From contig JAHDFY010000004.1 in NCBI GenBank assembly GCA_020627925.1, positions 1 to 64,000 of the forward strand: DNA of 64,000 nt, given 5' to 3'. The first letter of the stretch is position 1. The number at the start of each line of letters is the position of its first letter. This stretch comes from a bacterium. Its GTDB lineage: Bacteria; Patescibacteriota; Gracilibacteria; Absconditabacterales; Absconditicoccaceae. A program made the translations under genes and the position numbers. Below are positions 11,633-22,262 of the stretch, in pieces. Below the pieces are notes generated by a model, which had not been told where the DNA came from, searched no databases, and saw only the letters and a list, made by a program, of their open reading frames with translations.

Positions 11633-12400
11633 ATGACAAACAAAGCTAATCAAAGTCACAATAAAAAAATAGATCCAACTATAGAATTTTTGGCACTATT
11701 TAATGATATAGATAAATACTTTGACAGATTAGTTGAACAAAGTAAATTTATTCCGTATAACGAAAAAATAAAACATATAAAAAATTCCCACCATTCATTA
11801 GCTCATTATGTCAAAAATAACGAATATCTTTTAAAGTTTTTTTGAGAGATAAGAAACCACATTTCTCATGGAATAAAAATAGATGGACAAAGTTTTACTA
11901 CTCCTAGTAAACACGCAATAGGAAGAATAAAACACTGTAGAAATATTATAGTAAAACCACCAACAGCCATTGATTTCTTCAAAAAAGCAGTACAAACAGT
12001 AAATCACGATCAGCTATGTCAAGAAGTCTTTCCTAAAGTATTGCAATACACTCACCTTCCTGTGTATCAAAATAAAAATCTTATCGGAATCATAAATAAG
12101 ACAATGGTTACTAATCGATGCATCAAAAATTTTAGCAAAATCAAAAAAAATGAGCGAGAGAAACTAAGTATCAAAGACATAATGGACAATCCCCAACGAA
12201 CCCACTATCAGTTCATTAAACCACAAACAAACATACATGATATAGTCAGTCATTTTATTACAACAAAAAACAATAAAAATAAACTCTTGGCACTGTTTAT
12301 TACTAATGATGGAACACCTGATCATACAATTCAAGGAATTATAACACCAAGAGATATTGCGCTCATCGAAGAACACTTTGAAAAAAAGGTAGTCCTATAA
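11633..12400 (+). CDS. CBS-domain protein, 255 aa
   Basis: Residues about 130-250 form a CBS pair: YTHLPVYQNKNLIGIINKT is the usual CBS strand-helix unit and IQGIITPRDIALIEEHFEKK closes the second one, with a long insert between. CBS pairs bind adenine nucleotides and regulate attached domains. The N-terminal 120 residues (EFLALFNDIDKYFDRLVEQ, EIRNHISHGIKID) are helical and not recognised. One TGA Gly. The protein may act as a stand-alone nucleotide sensor; partner unknown. The start at 11633 is chosen over the in-frame TTG just before it. Confidence 0.75.
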
Positions 12401-12477
12401 AATCACTTGTATACGATAAATGTTCTGCTATAGTAGAAATAATAAAAATTTAGGTGTAAACTTGATAGAGAATGAAA

Positions 12478-12888
12478 ATGAACAAAAGGAATCGCAAACA
12501 ATTGAGAAACAATATAATCAAATTTGTATTGTGAATTTTTCTATTGGCAGTGACATTGTGACATCTCCACAATCACCCAGCAGAAAAAAGATCTCGAAAC
12601 ACATGAGCTCAAGTATTGCGACAAAAAATTGACAAATTTTTTGGGGAAATAACAGGAACCTATGACCCATTAACTGATTATAAGCTAAGTATGATCAATA
12701 GTTACAAAGAAATACTGTACGTTAGTCAAACCACTGCCTGTCTTAACGATGAAATGAAAGCAGAATTGGACGAAACATTCAAAACGCTCCAAGAAGGAGA
12801 TCTTGAACACTTCAAGTTGTACAAAGACAATTATTACCTTGTTCGATCACAATACAGAACATATATTGAAACCAACTGTAGCAAATAA
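12478..12888 (+). CDS. Small single-pass membrane protein, 136 aa
   Basis: Not recognised. ATG at 12478 opens a frame with three TGA glycines near the N-terminus, so under the standard code only the last 90 residues would be found. Layout: basic N-terminus (MNKRNRKQLRNN), one membrane helix (IIKFVLGIFLLAVTLGHL, residues about 13-30), then a polar region of about 100 residues with Asp/Glu/Lys-rich helices and two Cys. It lies 77 bp after the CBS gene and before a terminator. Confidence 0.65.
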
Positions 12889-12897
12889 ACACAAAAC

Positions 12898-12932
12898 AAG
12901 ACCGATGTCATAGCGATATCAGTCTTTTTTTA
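12898..12932 (+). terminator. Hairpin terminator
   Basis: Arms 12898-12909 and 12915-12926 pair with one mismatch and one G-U, loop ATAGC, followed by a T run. It ends the plus-strand transcript before the convergent prfA. Confidence 0.7.
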
Positions 12933-12948
12933 TTATATGCTTTTTTTA

Positions 12949-14031
12949 TCAAGATTCCTTTTCTAATTGAGCAGCAAGCAATTTTGCTTGATTGGCAACA
13001 TTGATAGTATTAAAGATATCTTCCAAATTACCTGACAAAACACCAGGTAAATTTGACCAAGATTCTTTGATACGGTGATCTGTAATCCTATCTTGAGGGA
13101 AATTATAGGTTCTGATTTTTTCTGATCTGTCTCCTCCTCCAATTTGGTTTGCTCTTGCTTCTCTATTTTCAGCATCTTGTTTATCTTGTTCTATTTGGTA
13201 TAGCTTCGCCTTTAATATAGCAAAAGCTTTTTCTTTATTTTGCATTTGTGATTTACTATCTGCAATCGTCACAATAATTCATGTTGGCTGATGACGAAGT
13301 CTTACTCAGGTTTGATTTTTATTAGCATTCTGTCCTCACGCAGAAGAAGCAGCAAAGGTGTCCATTTCCACATCAGCTGGATTAAAGTCAACTTCAACAT
13401 CTTGCGCTTCTGGCATAATAGCAACAGTAACTGTTGATGTATGAACTCTTCCTTGTGTTTCTGTTTTTGGTACTCTTTGTACTCTGTGAACACCGCTTTC
13501 CCATTTTAATTTAGAATATACTTTTTCTCCAGAAATTTTTACCATAGCAAACTTTAATGATCCAATTCCGGTAAGTTGTTCTTCCATCACTTCTGTTTTC
13601 CAACTTTCTTTTTGAGCATAAAGAATATAAGCTCTCAACAATTCTGCAGCAAACAATCCTGCTTCATCTCCTCCTGCAGCAGGCCTAATTTCCAAGAAAA
13701 TATTTTTGTCATCATTAGGATCTTTGGGCAGCAGTGCAACTTTTATTTTTTGTTCATATTCCTCTATACTAGAAGTTGCTTCACTCAGCTGTTCTTTTGC
13801 CATATCAATCATTTCTGCATCTTTCTCTACCGAAAGAATTTCTTTCGCTTCATCTCTATTAGCAACAAATACTTTGTAATCTTGAAAAAGAGTATAAACT
13901 TCTTCCAAATTAGACATTTGCTTCGCAATCTTTCTTGTTTTATCAAGATCAGAAACAACTTCAGGATCCATCATTTGGTCTCTACAGTGAAGATAGTTTT
14001 TTTCTATTTGCAATAATTTTTCAAACATCAT
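12949..14031 (-). CDS. prfA: Peptide chain release factor 1
   Basis: RF1 ends translation at UAA and UAG, the only stops used here. The 360-aa protein is full length. The GGQ catalytic motif is in SSAGGQNANKNQTGVRLRHQPTG, and its first Gly is itself a TGA codon (13336-13338), so making RF1 depends on reading UGA as Gly. The stop-recognition tripeptide, PAT or PVT in usual RF1, reads PKT here (13462-13470, in RVPKTETQGRVHTS). The N-terminal helical domain and the DHRI motif are normal. Start is ATG 14031 or the adjacent ATG 14028. An RF2 gene would be harmful with this code and none is seen. Confidence 0.96.
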
Positions 14032-14039
14032 ACATTTGT

Positions 14040-14717
14040 TTAATAAAACACAGGCGAAAGAAGCAGTCCATAGAACACACTAAACGCTGTTTCGCTAGGA
14101 ATCCATATCAAGTATGTCAAAAAGTCTCTAAAGTAATGTATACCCAAGAGAGGCAAAAAAACAAATAGAAATAAGAAACTCAGAGCGATTTCACGTTGCA
14201 ATAGTATTATCTTGAGTGCTAAGCCTGGAAAAAACATTTTTATAATCCTAAAGCCATCCAATGGGGGCAAAGGGATCATATTGAATAACGCTAATGCAAT
14301 ATTCACTACTCCAAACAAATACCAAAAGCTTAATACCATATCATTTGCTATTTGAGCACCAATTGCCACATTCGCATAGCCAACAACAACAGAGTACATC
14401 AAAGCAATAAGTCAACCAACAAGGGCCATGATAATATTGCTCAGCGGTCATGCAAGCGCAACAAATAACTCGTCTCTTGCTTGATGTTTATAATACGAAG
14501 GATTGATGTTCACTGGCCTCCCTCGCCCAAAACCGAGCAAAAAAACAGCTAACAACCCAATAGGATCAACATGAGAAAAAGGGCTTGGTGTAAGTCTTCA
14601 CTCAATTTTAGGCGTTGGATCTCACAATTTATATGATACCAATGCATGAGCATATTCATGCAATGATATTGATATAACAAAGATGATCACAATAAAGATC
14701 AAATTAATAAGATCCAT
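14040..14717 (-). CDS. M50-type membrane peptidase (short form)
   Basis: A second intramembrane metalloprotease, of the short M50B type without PDZ domain. The zinc site is LHEYAHA in the first helix (about residue 20) and the Asp motif is IPLPPLDGFRI in the fourth. About six hydrophobic helices; 225 aa. TGA codons at conserved glycines such as ALAGPLSN. It lies 8 bp upstream of prfA and 14 bp downstream of the solute-binding gene, in one minus-strand run with secG and pheS. Substrate unknown. Confidence 0.85.
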
Positions 14718-14731
14718 AGACGTCAATATTA

Positions 14732-16729
14732 TTACTTAAAGAGGGATCACACAAAGTCTTTCATTACTGCTCATGAAAACACTTTTTCTTTACGAAGACG
14801 AGCATGCTGTACTACCGAAATATTTTCTAATAATGAATTTTTGAAATCTTCAATAGTGTAGACATTTCCTGAGGGAATAACCGCATAATTATCTTTGACA
14901 AAGTGAGGGGTTATTATTTGTCACAAAATAATGAATGGCATATCATTAGCATAGATATCGTTGATTTGTGCTTTTAAGCTTTCTCTAATTGCGTCGCTCT
15001 TATGAACATAATCTGATATATAAGAGGCAAGCTGTGTATTGGTGTATAGCGAAGGGTTAATAGTCGGAACATCAGTCAAAAGAAAACTTGAAAAGTCTTT
15101 CTTACGCGCAAAATCAAATGGAGAAATCACGACATCGTAGTCTTTTGACATTAATTTTGTGTCAAATTCACTTGTTGAAGAAAAACTCACAAAATGAAAA
15201 TACTGACTGGCATTGTTTTCATCAAAGATAGCGTGCAACTTATCAACAACATAATTACTCGCCAAATCATCGAAATAGATCACTTTTATTTTTCACTTTT
15301 GCTTGATATATTGTTGTCTACTTTCATCATCAACAGCAGGTAAATTAAGATAGTAGACATCTATTTCAGCGATAGTTTCTATTTTATCTTTATTGTAACC
15401 TTTTACAGAATATTTATTGAGACCTTCTGTTATGTTATTTCCTAGTTCAAGATTGTATTGGTACCTGTCAATAGATTTATTATATGGAAGATTTTGTGTT
15501 CATGTTGTTCACTCATGTGAAATAATGATTCTATCGTATTTTTTTTCTGTCCTAAAATAAACAGCAAATTTATCTGACTCAGGCATAACATCAAGATAGT
15601 ACACCAACTGATTAACTGCACCACCACTCAAATAAATTTTTTTAGAAATTTTATTGATATTAATACGTTCCAAACCATCTTTATTAACATCCAAACGAGG
15701 ATTTTTATTGATGATATGATGTTCTAAATTAGATCATTCACTCCAAAAAGTATCAAAAATCAAATGATCTTTAAAGATATGATTAGAATAATCTCCCGTA
15801 TAAAAAGCTTTTTCTAACAAACCTCAAAGTGACCTTCTAATACTATTGTTGAGATGTTTTGATTCATGGTTGAAAAAAATAGTCATGTATTTGTCAGTCA
15901 AGACTTTGTAATTTTTATATCAGGCAATTTCATTTGCATTTGAGTACATACCAATAATATTGCTCGAAGCATTACGTAAATACTCAGTAAAATCATCTTC
16001 TCCTTCAAAGGATTTTAATTGATAAAAGAGAATATTAGTAAAAGAACAATCGCTTAATTCAAAAACAAGGCTTGCTTCGTCTTGAGAACTTTCATGAATA
16101 CGTGCACATCAACCATAAACAGGGTTACGAGCAAAAAGAGTTTTATATTCTTCTAATTCCATACTTTTTACCACATGTTCTGGCAAAATGTATTGTGTAA
16201 AAAAATTCATGTTATCAACCGAAACAAAAGGAAAAGTTACCTTAATTGTTCCATCATCTTTTTTGTTAACAGAAATAACATCATACACATCCAAATGCGG
16301 TATTTGCCAAGAATTGTTCCTGATGATATCATTATAAGTAAAAAATACATCATCAGCAGTGACTTCAACTCAGTCAGACCAAGATGATCACGTAGCAACA
16401 GAAACAATGTATGTTTTATTGTCTTCGGTTGTTACATCACATAGCGAAGAAACATACGAACCACTCATGTATTTTTGACAAGAATCAAAAAATAACGACT
16501 GATAATACGAATCATTCGCATTGGTTCACCAATATGGTAGATAAGAAACATTATCAAAAATCGCTTCAACAAATGTTCATCCTCTTGTTGAATCTTTTTC
16601 TGAAGAAAAAAGAAGATACTGATATCAAAGAATCAGACTTAATGTTAGCCATAAACCTAAAACAACAAGAAAAGACATCAATATCGTCTTACTCTTGTTG
16701 CTTCTTCATGACTTCGAGTAAATTTTCAT
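14732..16729 (-). CDS. Family-5 extracellular solute-binding protein
   Basis: This resembles OppA/DppA, the binding proteins of peptide ABC importers. After a cytoplasmic N-terminus and one membrane helix (ILMSFLVVLGLWLTLSLILG) comes the family start (RGGTFVEAIFDN) and the signature SWSDGVEVTADDVFFTYNDI. Later parts are diverged: the family's usual second lobe is only partly recognisable. 665 aa. The helix has no lipobox Cys, so it looks membrane-anchored. No permease or ATPase genes of an Opp system are adjacent. A peptide scavenger would suit a host-dependent cell, but that is inference. Confidence 0.75.
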
Positions 16730-16752
16730 AAGAAAATACTAGAAAATGAAAA

Positions 16753-16980
16753 TTATTCTTGCACGTATGGCAAAACAATACTAACCACTACAAACACAAG
16801 ACATGACCAAAAAGCCACCTTTTTGAGTGAGTGTTCAATAGATTTTTGAGAACCGTATTCACTAGAGTTTGCAATACCTCACATTCCAAGTCCCAATCAT
16901 CCTTTTGGGCGCATCAACATAACAGTTCCAACAAAAATAATTCCTGACAATAGAAACAAAATCAACAAAAGTGTTCTCAT
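16753..16980 (-). CDS. secG: Preprotein translocase subunit SecG
   Basis: SecG assists the SecYE channel. The 75-aa protein has the two membrane helices of the family (LLLILFLLSGIIFVGTVMLM and VAFWSCLVFVVVSIVLPYV) joined by the Gly-rich loop MRPKGGLGLGMGGIANSSEYG, which contains two TGA glycines. The gene is too short and too rich in TGA to be found with the standard code. It lies between pheS and the solute-binding protein on the minus strand. Confidence 0.88.
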
Positions 16981-17077
16981 TCAGTCTAGTAAAAACAGTA
17001 AAATATATCGGGGAATTTATATCATTTCTCTCACTAAGTGCAAGTCTAAGTACGAAAAGTAACGTATACCCAAGACA

Positions 17078-18103
17078 CTAAGCAAAACTTCTTACAAATC
17101 TTAAATCGCCATTAGTGAAGTACCTAATATCTTTGATTCCATATTTGATGGCAACAACTCTATTAATACCAATACCAAAAGCAAATCAAGAATATTCATT
17201 CGGGTCGATACCACCTTCACGTAAAACATTAGGATGAATCATTCATGCACCTAATATCTCTATCCAACCTGTTTTTTTACAAAGATTACATCATTTTCAT
17301 TGGCAAATAGGACAAGTAGCATCGATTTCAAATCCTGGTTCAACAAAAGGAAAATATGCAGGTCTCATTCTAATTTTAACATCAAATTCAAAGATTCAAG
17401 AAAGTAATTTCGTCATAAAATCTTTGAAATGGGCGATAGAAATTCATTTATCAACAACTATTCCATCCAACTGATAAAAAACAGTGTCATGTGAAGCATC
17501 TAGATCTTCGTATCTATATACTTTACCAGCCATTACTGCTTTGAGTGGCACTCCATATTTTTTAAACATTCCATTCTGAATCGCTGTCGTGTGCGTCCTC
17601 AAAACAAAGTTCTCTCCCCTTTCATCTACGTCATTCATATAGATAGTATCATGCATTTCTGTAGCAGGATGAGTAAGAGGAATGTTAACTGCTTCAAAAT
17701 TTTCATATTTTGAAACAACATCATGACCATATTCCACCACAAATCACATTTGTTGGCAGAGTGACTCTATTTGTCTCCTTGTTTTGGCAAGTAATCCATA
17801 ATATCCTACTTGGTGTGTCTCACCATCAACGGTAATATCAACCACATCATTAGCAAGCTCTTTATTGATTTCTTGGACAGTGAAATAATGAATTTTTGCA
17901 TCATATGCTTCTTGTAAAGATTTTTTTGCATGAGACAGCATTTGTCATAGCGTCTTTTTTTCTTCAGGAGAAGCGTTTTTAAGATTAGCAAAAGCTTGTG
18001 CCAATAAACCTTTTTTTGCCAAGTTTTCTTTGTGAAAAGACTCACATTCATCTAAGGTAGTACATTCGTCCAATTGTTTCAAAAGTGCTTGCACATCAAT
18101 CAT
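17078..18103 (-). CDS. pheS: Phenylalanyl-tRNA synthetase alpha subunit
   Basis: PheS is the catalytic subunit that charges tRNA-Phe. The class II motifs are clear: [25 protein letters not shown] (motif 2 region), [22 protein letters not shown], a metal-type [17 protein letters not shown], and motif 3 [23 protein letters not shown]. 341 aa, full length. Conserved arginines are AGA, AGG or CGT. pheT is not next to it. The upstream gap to the FtsE-like gene (18104-18316) holds TTGACT boxes on the minus strand; no Phe-rich leader peptide was found. Confidence 0.95.
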
Positions 18104-18276
18104 TTCCAAGTCATTTATAGATGAAGTAAAAAACCTCTAGGGCTATATCTTGCAACTTTGTATAGTTCTATGAGTAAAATACAAGTCAAAGCATCGATTA
18201 CCACACTACCACATCAAAAAGTCAATGCCAAACTAGACAGCAGTCCTCTTTTTTTTTTATTCTTTAGCAAAACAGC

Positions 18277-18282
18277 TATAAT
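18277..18282 (+). promoter_or_regulatory. -10 box for FtsE-like gene
   Basis: TATAAT 35 nt upstream of the ATG at 18317, just after a poly-T tract. No clear -35. Confidence 0.4.
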
Positions 18283-18316
18283 ACATTATACAATAATTTA
18301 TTTGTAGTATATCACC

Positions 18317-19000
18317 ATGGTCGAAAAACAACCACATGATTTGCTCATTCATTCGCAAGATTTAAGCTGGGGATATCCATGATCACCCAAATTAGTGTTT
18401 CATAAACTGAATTTTTGACTCTATAAAAATGACTTCGCTGTTATTACGTGAGTATCAGGTTCAGGTAAGTCAACATTAGCAAAACTTATTTTGGGACAAT
18501 ATCAAACGAAGCGCAAAATGCTATTTCACGGACATGAAGACATGTCAAGATTTTCCGATAGTGAATTACAAAAATTTAGAAGAAGAATTGGAGTTATTTT
18601 TCAAGACTTCAAATTGATTGAATGGAAAACAGTCACAGAAAATGTGATCTACCCTCTCACCATCATGTGACATACACCTCTCAACAAAATGACCAAACTC
18701 AATAAAATCCTCAAAAGATTAGGTTTACATAACCACAAAAACACCATTGTGAAATATCTTTCATGAGGTGAAAAACAAAAAGTAGCCATAGCAAGGGCCC
18801 TCATACATGATCCTGAATTCATTATCGCTGATGAGCCAACATGAAACGTAGATAATGACGAAAAAAATAAAATTGCAGACATTCTTATTGACCTTCACAA
18901 ACTTGGTCATACCGTTATGTTTATTACACATGACACCTATCTCAAAAAATACATACAGAAAAAAACAACGATATCATCACTGCAATTAGAAAAAGCATAA
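18317..19000 (+). CDS. ABC transporter ATP-binding protein, FtsE-like
   Basis: A 227-aa stand-alone ABC ATPase closest in layout to FtsE/LolD. Walker A is TGVSGSGKST, Q-loop VIFQDFKL, signature YLSGGEKQKVAIARAL, Walker B EFIIADEPTGNVD, switch His FITHD. The first Gly of Walker A and of the SGG signature are TGA codons. FtsE works with the membrane protein FtsX in cell division, but no FtsX-like gene follows; the next gene is a soluble unknown. So a transporter or division role is equally open. Confidence 0.85.
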
Positions 19001-19021
19001 ACTTTTAGCACCACCTACTCT

Positions 19022-19513
19022 ATGTCTACTTACAAGCAAACACTTCAAACTCAGATCCTTCAAGCAATTGACAATTTGTACGTTGCAGATTTTATTGTTG
19101 ATGAAATAAAAGACATTTTTAAACACCTCAACATATACAGACTAGAAAATATTATTGCAAACAGCGAATTATTTACTGACTATGTCAAAGAAATAGATGC
19201 GATAAACACAAGTATGTACACCAAAAATCCTGTGCAACAAAAAAGAAAAAGAGCGACACAACGCAAATTGAATGATGATTTAGCATATTACATTAGCACA
19301 AGTGGACGAAAAAGGCTATCTATCAATGAGCAAAAAAAGTTTCAAAAAATCTCCACAGAAGAACTAGTGCAAAAATCAACACTTATCAAAGGACGGTTTC
19401 TCCTCTCATTAAGTGATTTTGCTCAATGATCAATGTGCAGATTACAAAACAAATATCTATACAACACTGACAATATTAGGCGTACAACCAATAGCAAAAC
19501 ACCAAAGCACTAA
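19022..19513 (+). CDS. Unknown protein, 163 aa
   Basis: Not recognised. A basic, helix-rich protein without signal or membrane segment, starting 21 bp after the FtsE-like gene. One TGA Gly near residue 136, after which 27 more residues follow to TAA. It contains a Lys/Arg-rich middle (KRKRATQRKLNDDLAYY). A shared transcript with the ATPase gene is likely from the spacing. Confidence 0.6.
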
Positions 19514-19542
19514 ATAAGTAAAGACATACTCAAAAAATAACC

Positions 19543-19570
19543 TTGAAAATTTTTTATAAGACCCTATAAC
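19543..19570 (+). promoter_or_regulatory. Promoter of groES-groEL
   Basis: TTGAAA (19543-19548), 16-nt spacer, TATAAC (19565-19570), about 65 nt upstream of the groES ATG. I looked for a CIRCE element (TTAGCACTC-N9-GAGTGCTAA) in the leader and found only TAGCAC without its partner, so HrcA control by a classic CIRCE is not supported. Confidence 0.55.
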
Positions 19571-19634
19571 GTAGCACGTAAGAGATTCAAGTGATATTCT
19601 TACTGTTATGTTTTTTACCATTTACCTGAAAAAT

Positions 19635-19922
19635 ATGCCAAAACTTATTCCATTGGAAAATCACGTTCTTGTAGAACCTATCAAGATGGAAACCACAACA
19701 AAGAGTGGAATTATACTACCTGATCAAAAAGAAAAACCAGAAAAAGGAACAGTAATCGCAGTTGGTCCAGGGAAGATGTTGGAAAGCGGTCAAAGAGCAC
19801 CGATAGATGTCAAAGAAGGAGATATTGTTTATTTCACTAAATACGCTCCTGACGAAATAGAGATAGAAAACAAAAAATACCTTGTCATACAAGACAAATC
19901 ACTTCTCGCAAAAGAAGGATAA
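19635..19922 (+). CDS. groES: Co-chaperonin GroES
   Basis: GroES caps the GroEL folding chamber. The 95-aa protein has the family strands: PLENHVLVEPIK, the mobile loop TTTKSGIILPDQ, GTVIAVGPGKM, VKEGDIVYFTKYAPDEIEI and KKYLVIQDKSLLA. I take ATG 19635 (MPKLIPLENHVL) rather than the in-frame ATG 27 bp upstream because family members start there. All its glycines are GGN; no TGA. groEL follows after 28 bp. Confidence 0.95.
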   Translation: MPKLIPLENHVLVEPIKMETTTKSGIILPDQKEKPEKGTVIAVGPGKMLESGQRAPIDVKEGDIVYFTKYAPDEIEIENKKYLVIQDKSLLAKEG

Positions 19923-19950
19923 CATTTTTTATTAATTCATAGCACAAAAA

Positions 19951-21606
19951 ATGCCAAAACAAATTGCATACGGAGATAATGCTCGTAAAGAAATATTTAC
20001 TGGTATGGAAATGGTTGCAAAAGCAGTCATGGTTACTATGGGACCTAAAGGTCAAAATGTTCTTTTGGAAAAATCTTTTGGTTCGCCAACTTTCACCAAT
20101 GATGGAGTTTCAGTTGCAAAAGAAATTGAACTTGAAGATAAATATCACAATGTAGGTGCCTCTATCATCAAAGAAGCTGCAGAAAAGACCAACAAACTTG
20201 CAGGAGACGGGACAACAAGCACTACTGTTCTTACTTATGCGATCGCAAAAGAAGGATTAAGATATATCAAATCAGGAGTGAACCCATTTTCTCTTTCAAG
20301 AGGTCTTCACAAAGCGGTTGATGCTATCGTAGAAAAACTACAAACCAAAGCAACTCCAGTACATGGATCTAAAGAAGCAATCCAAAATGTTGCAACTATT
20401 TCTGCACAAGACTCAGAAGTTGGTCAACTTATCGCTGATGTGATGGATGAGATAGGACAAGATGGTGTTATCACTGTTGAAGAAGGAAGATCAATGGGAT
20501 TGGATAAAGAAGTAGTAAAAGGAATGCAGTTTGATCAAGGATACGCATCGCCATATTTCGTAAGCGACCCACAAAGAATGGAAGCTGTCGTAGAAAAAGC
20601 AATGGTACTTGTTACAGACAAAAAAATATCATCAATCAAAGATATTATCGGAATTCTAGAAGGAGCTGCTGCATCAGGAAACAAAAACTTTGTTATCGTT
20701 GCTGATGATATTGAAGGAGAAGCTCTTGCAAATCTTGTACTCAACAAAGTAAGATGAATTCTGAACGTTGTTTGTGTAAAAGCACCAGGGTTTGGAGATA
20801 GAAAAAAAGAAATGCTGAAAGACATTGCCGTTGTGACTTGAGCAACGCTTATCACGGAAGATCTTGGTATCACGTTAGAAAATGCGACTCCGGAAATGCT
20901 CGGAAAAGCAGAAAAAATTGTTGCAACCAAAGACAAAACAACCATCGTGGATGGTGCTGGTGATAGCAACGCTATCGACAACAGAATTGCAGAACTCAAA
21001 GCACAAATAATGAATTCTACATCAGACTATGACAAAGAAAAACTTGCAGAAAGATTAGCAAAACTTGCTGGTGGAGTTGCTGTTATTAGAGTCGGTGCAG
21101 CAACAGAAATGGAAATGAAAAACCGTAAACACAAAATTGAAGATGCACTCAATGCAACAAGGGCTGCTATCGAAGAAGGAATTGTTGCAGGAGGTGGAGT
21201 AACATTAGTCAACCTTTCTGCAGACCTAAACAATATCAAACTTGATGATCAAGACGAACAAATCGGTATCGAAATCGTACAAGCAGCAATCCAATACCCG
21301 GTACATCAAATAGCAAACAACGCAGGTTACAAAGGAGACTGGGTTGTTGAAAAAATCAAAGAAAATAGTGATTTCAATTATGGGTTCGACGCAAAAACAG
21401 GAAAATTCAAAGACCTACTCAAAGATGGAATTATTGATCCTGCAAAAGTAATTAGAGTTGCGCTAGAAAATTCTGTCTCTGCTGCTGCCCTCTTTCTTAC
21501 AACTGACGCAGTGATTACAGAAATACCAAAATCATGAGATGACACTCCAGCTATGCCTGCTGGGATGGGTGGTATGTGAGGAATGGGTGGTATGCCTATG
21601 ATGTAA
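19951..21606 (+). CDS. groEL: Chaperonin GroEL
   Basis: The 551-aa Hsp60 folds proteins in an ATP-driven double ring. Typical motifs: TMGPKGQNVLLEK, NDGVSVAKEIELED, AGDGTTSTTVLTYAI (ATP site), FDQGYASPYFV, VKAPGFGDRKKEML and the C-terminal Gly-Met tail. Only five TGA glycines occur (three of them in or near the C-terminal tail), against roughly 45 GGN, far fewer than in neighbouring genes. This fits low use of TGA in highly expressed genes. The Gly-Met tail (GMGGMGGMGGMPMM) directly shows TGA = Gly. Terminator follows at 21644. Confidence 0.98.
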
Positions 21607-21643
21607 AACATCACATACACAAAACCAAATAACAACAAAGAGG

Positions 21644-21675
21644 GAGCTTCAACTAATTGAAGCTCTTTTTTTGTT
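21644..21675 (+). terminator. groESL terminator
   Basis: Perfect 9-bp stem GAGCTTCAA / TTGAAGCTC (21644-21652 and 21657-21665), loop CTAA, then seven T. Confidence 0.9.
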
Positions 21676-21778
21676 GTGGCAACAAGACATACAATTCATC
21701 GAGGAAAAAGCACAAAAAACTACACAACTATTGACTCAATCAAAGAAATACATAGAGTCATAAAAACAAACAAAAACT

Positions 21779-22117
21779 ATGAAACAAATAACTAACGAAA
21801 TTGACGACTGGCTACTAATACTAGCCGGATTTGCGGCATTTATTCTCGTTGGAGGATTCTTTGCTGAAGGAAGTGAGTTGCTAGCTAACTGGTATTATCT
21901 ACCAATTATGGTAGCATACTATCCAGCAAGCTCTGCAATCATTGGCTATCAATATGCCAATGAGCGAAACAAAAAAAAACAGAAAATAGCAACTGGCGCA
22001 GTACTATCCTGTATTGTCATGCTAGTGTGGGTAATCTGTGGCTGGGTACATCTATTTTGGCCACTAACTGCAGTGGCTGGCTTTTTGGGTGGAGTCTGGT
22101 TCGCTCAAAATTATTAA
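21779..22117 (+). CDS. Small membrane protein, four helices, 112 aa
   Basis: Not recognised. Hydrophobic stretches at about residues 12-28, 38-58, 72-90 and 93-108 with a basic loop (NERNKKKQK) give four membrane helices. All its ten glycines are GGN and it uses TGG freely; there is no TGA, unlike nearly all other membrane proteins in the window. It lies between two terminators and is its own unit. It could be recently acquired or strongly expressed. Confidence 0.7.
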   Translation: MKQITNEIDDWLLILAGFAAFILVGGFFAEGSELLANWYYLPIMVAYYPASSAIIGYQYANERNKKKQKIATGAVLSCIVMLVWVICGWVHLFWPLTAVAGFLGGVWFAQNY

Positions 22118-22125
22118 AAAACACA

Positions 22126-22157
22126 AGCAAACTGCGTTTCGCAGTCTGCTTTTTTTA
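22126..22157 (+). terminator. Hairpin terminator
   Basis: Arms 22126-22136 and 22140-22150 (AGCAAACTGCG / CGCAGTCTGCT, one mismatch), loop TTT, then a T run; ends the small membrane protein transcript. Confidence 0.85.
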
Positions 22158-22262
22158 GATAAAAAATTACTCAAAACCTTCACAACGTGCTTTCTCTTGA
22201 AGAAATGTTGCCAAAAGATAAGATAAATGGCGTATTTTATTACTTACTACAAAAACTACTCA

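Noticed and set aside
18104-18316. Phe-rich leader peptide before pheS
   Set aside because: No short ORF with a Phe run and no terminator-type hairpin on the minus strand.
18317-19000. Naming the ABC ATPase ftsE
   Set aside because: Sequence layout fits, but no ftsX follows and related exporter ATPases share the motifs.
19514-19634. CIRCE operator before groES
   Set aside because: Only a TAGCAC half is present; the inverted partner is absent.
20535-20999. 154-codon frame antisense to groEL
   Set aside because: Shadow of the conserved groEL coding strand.
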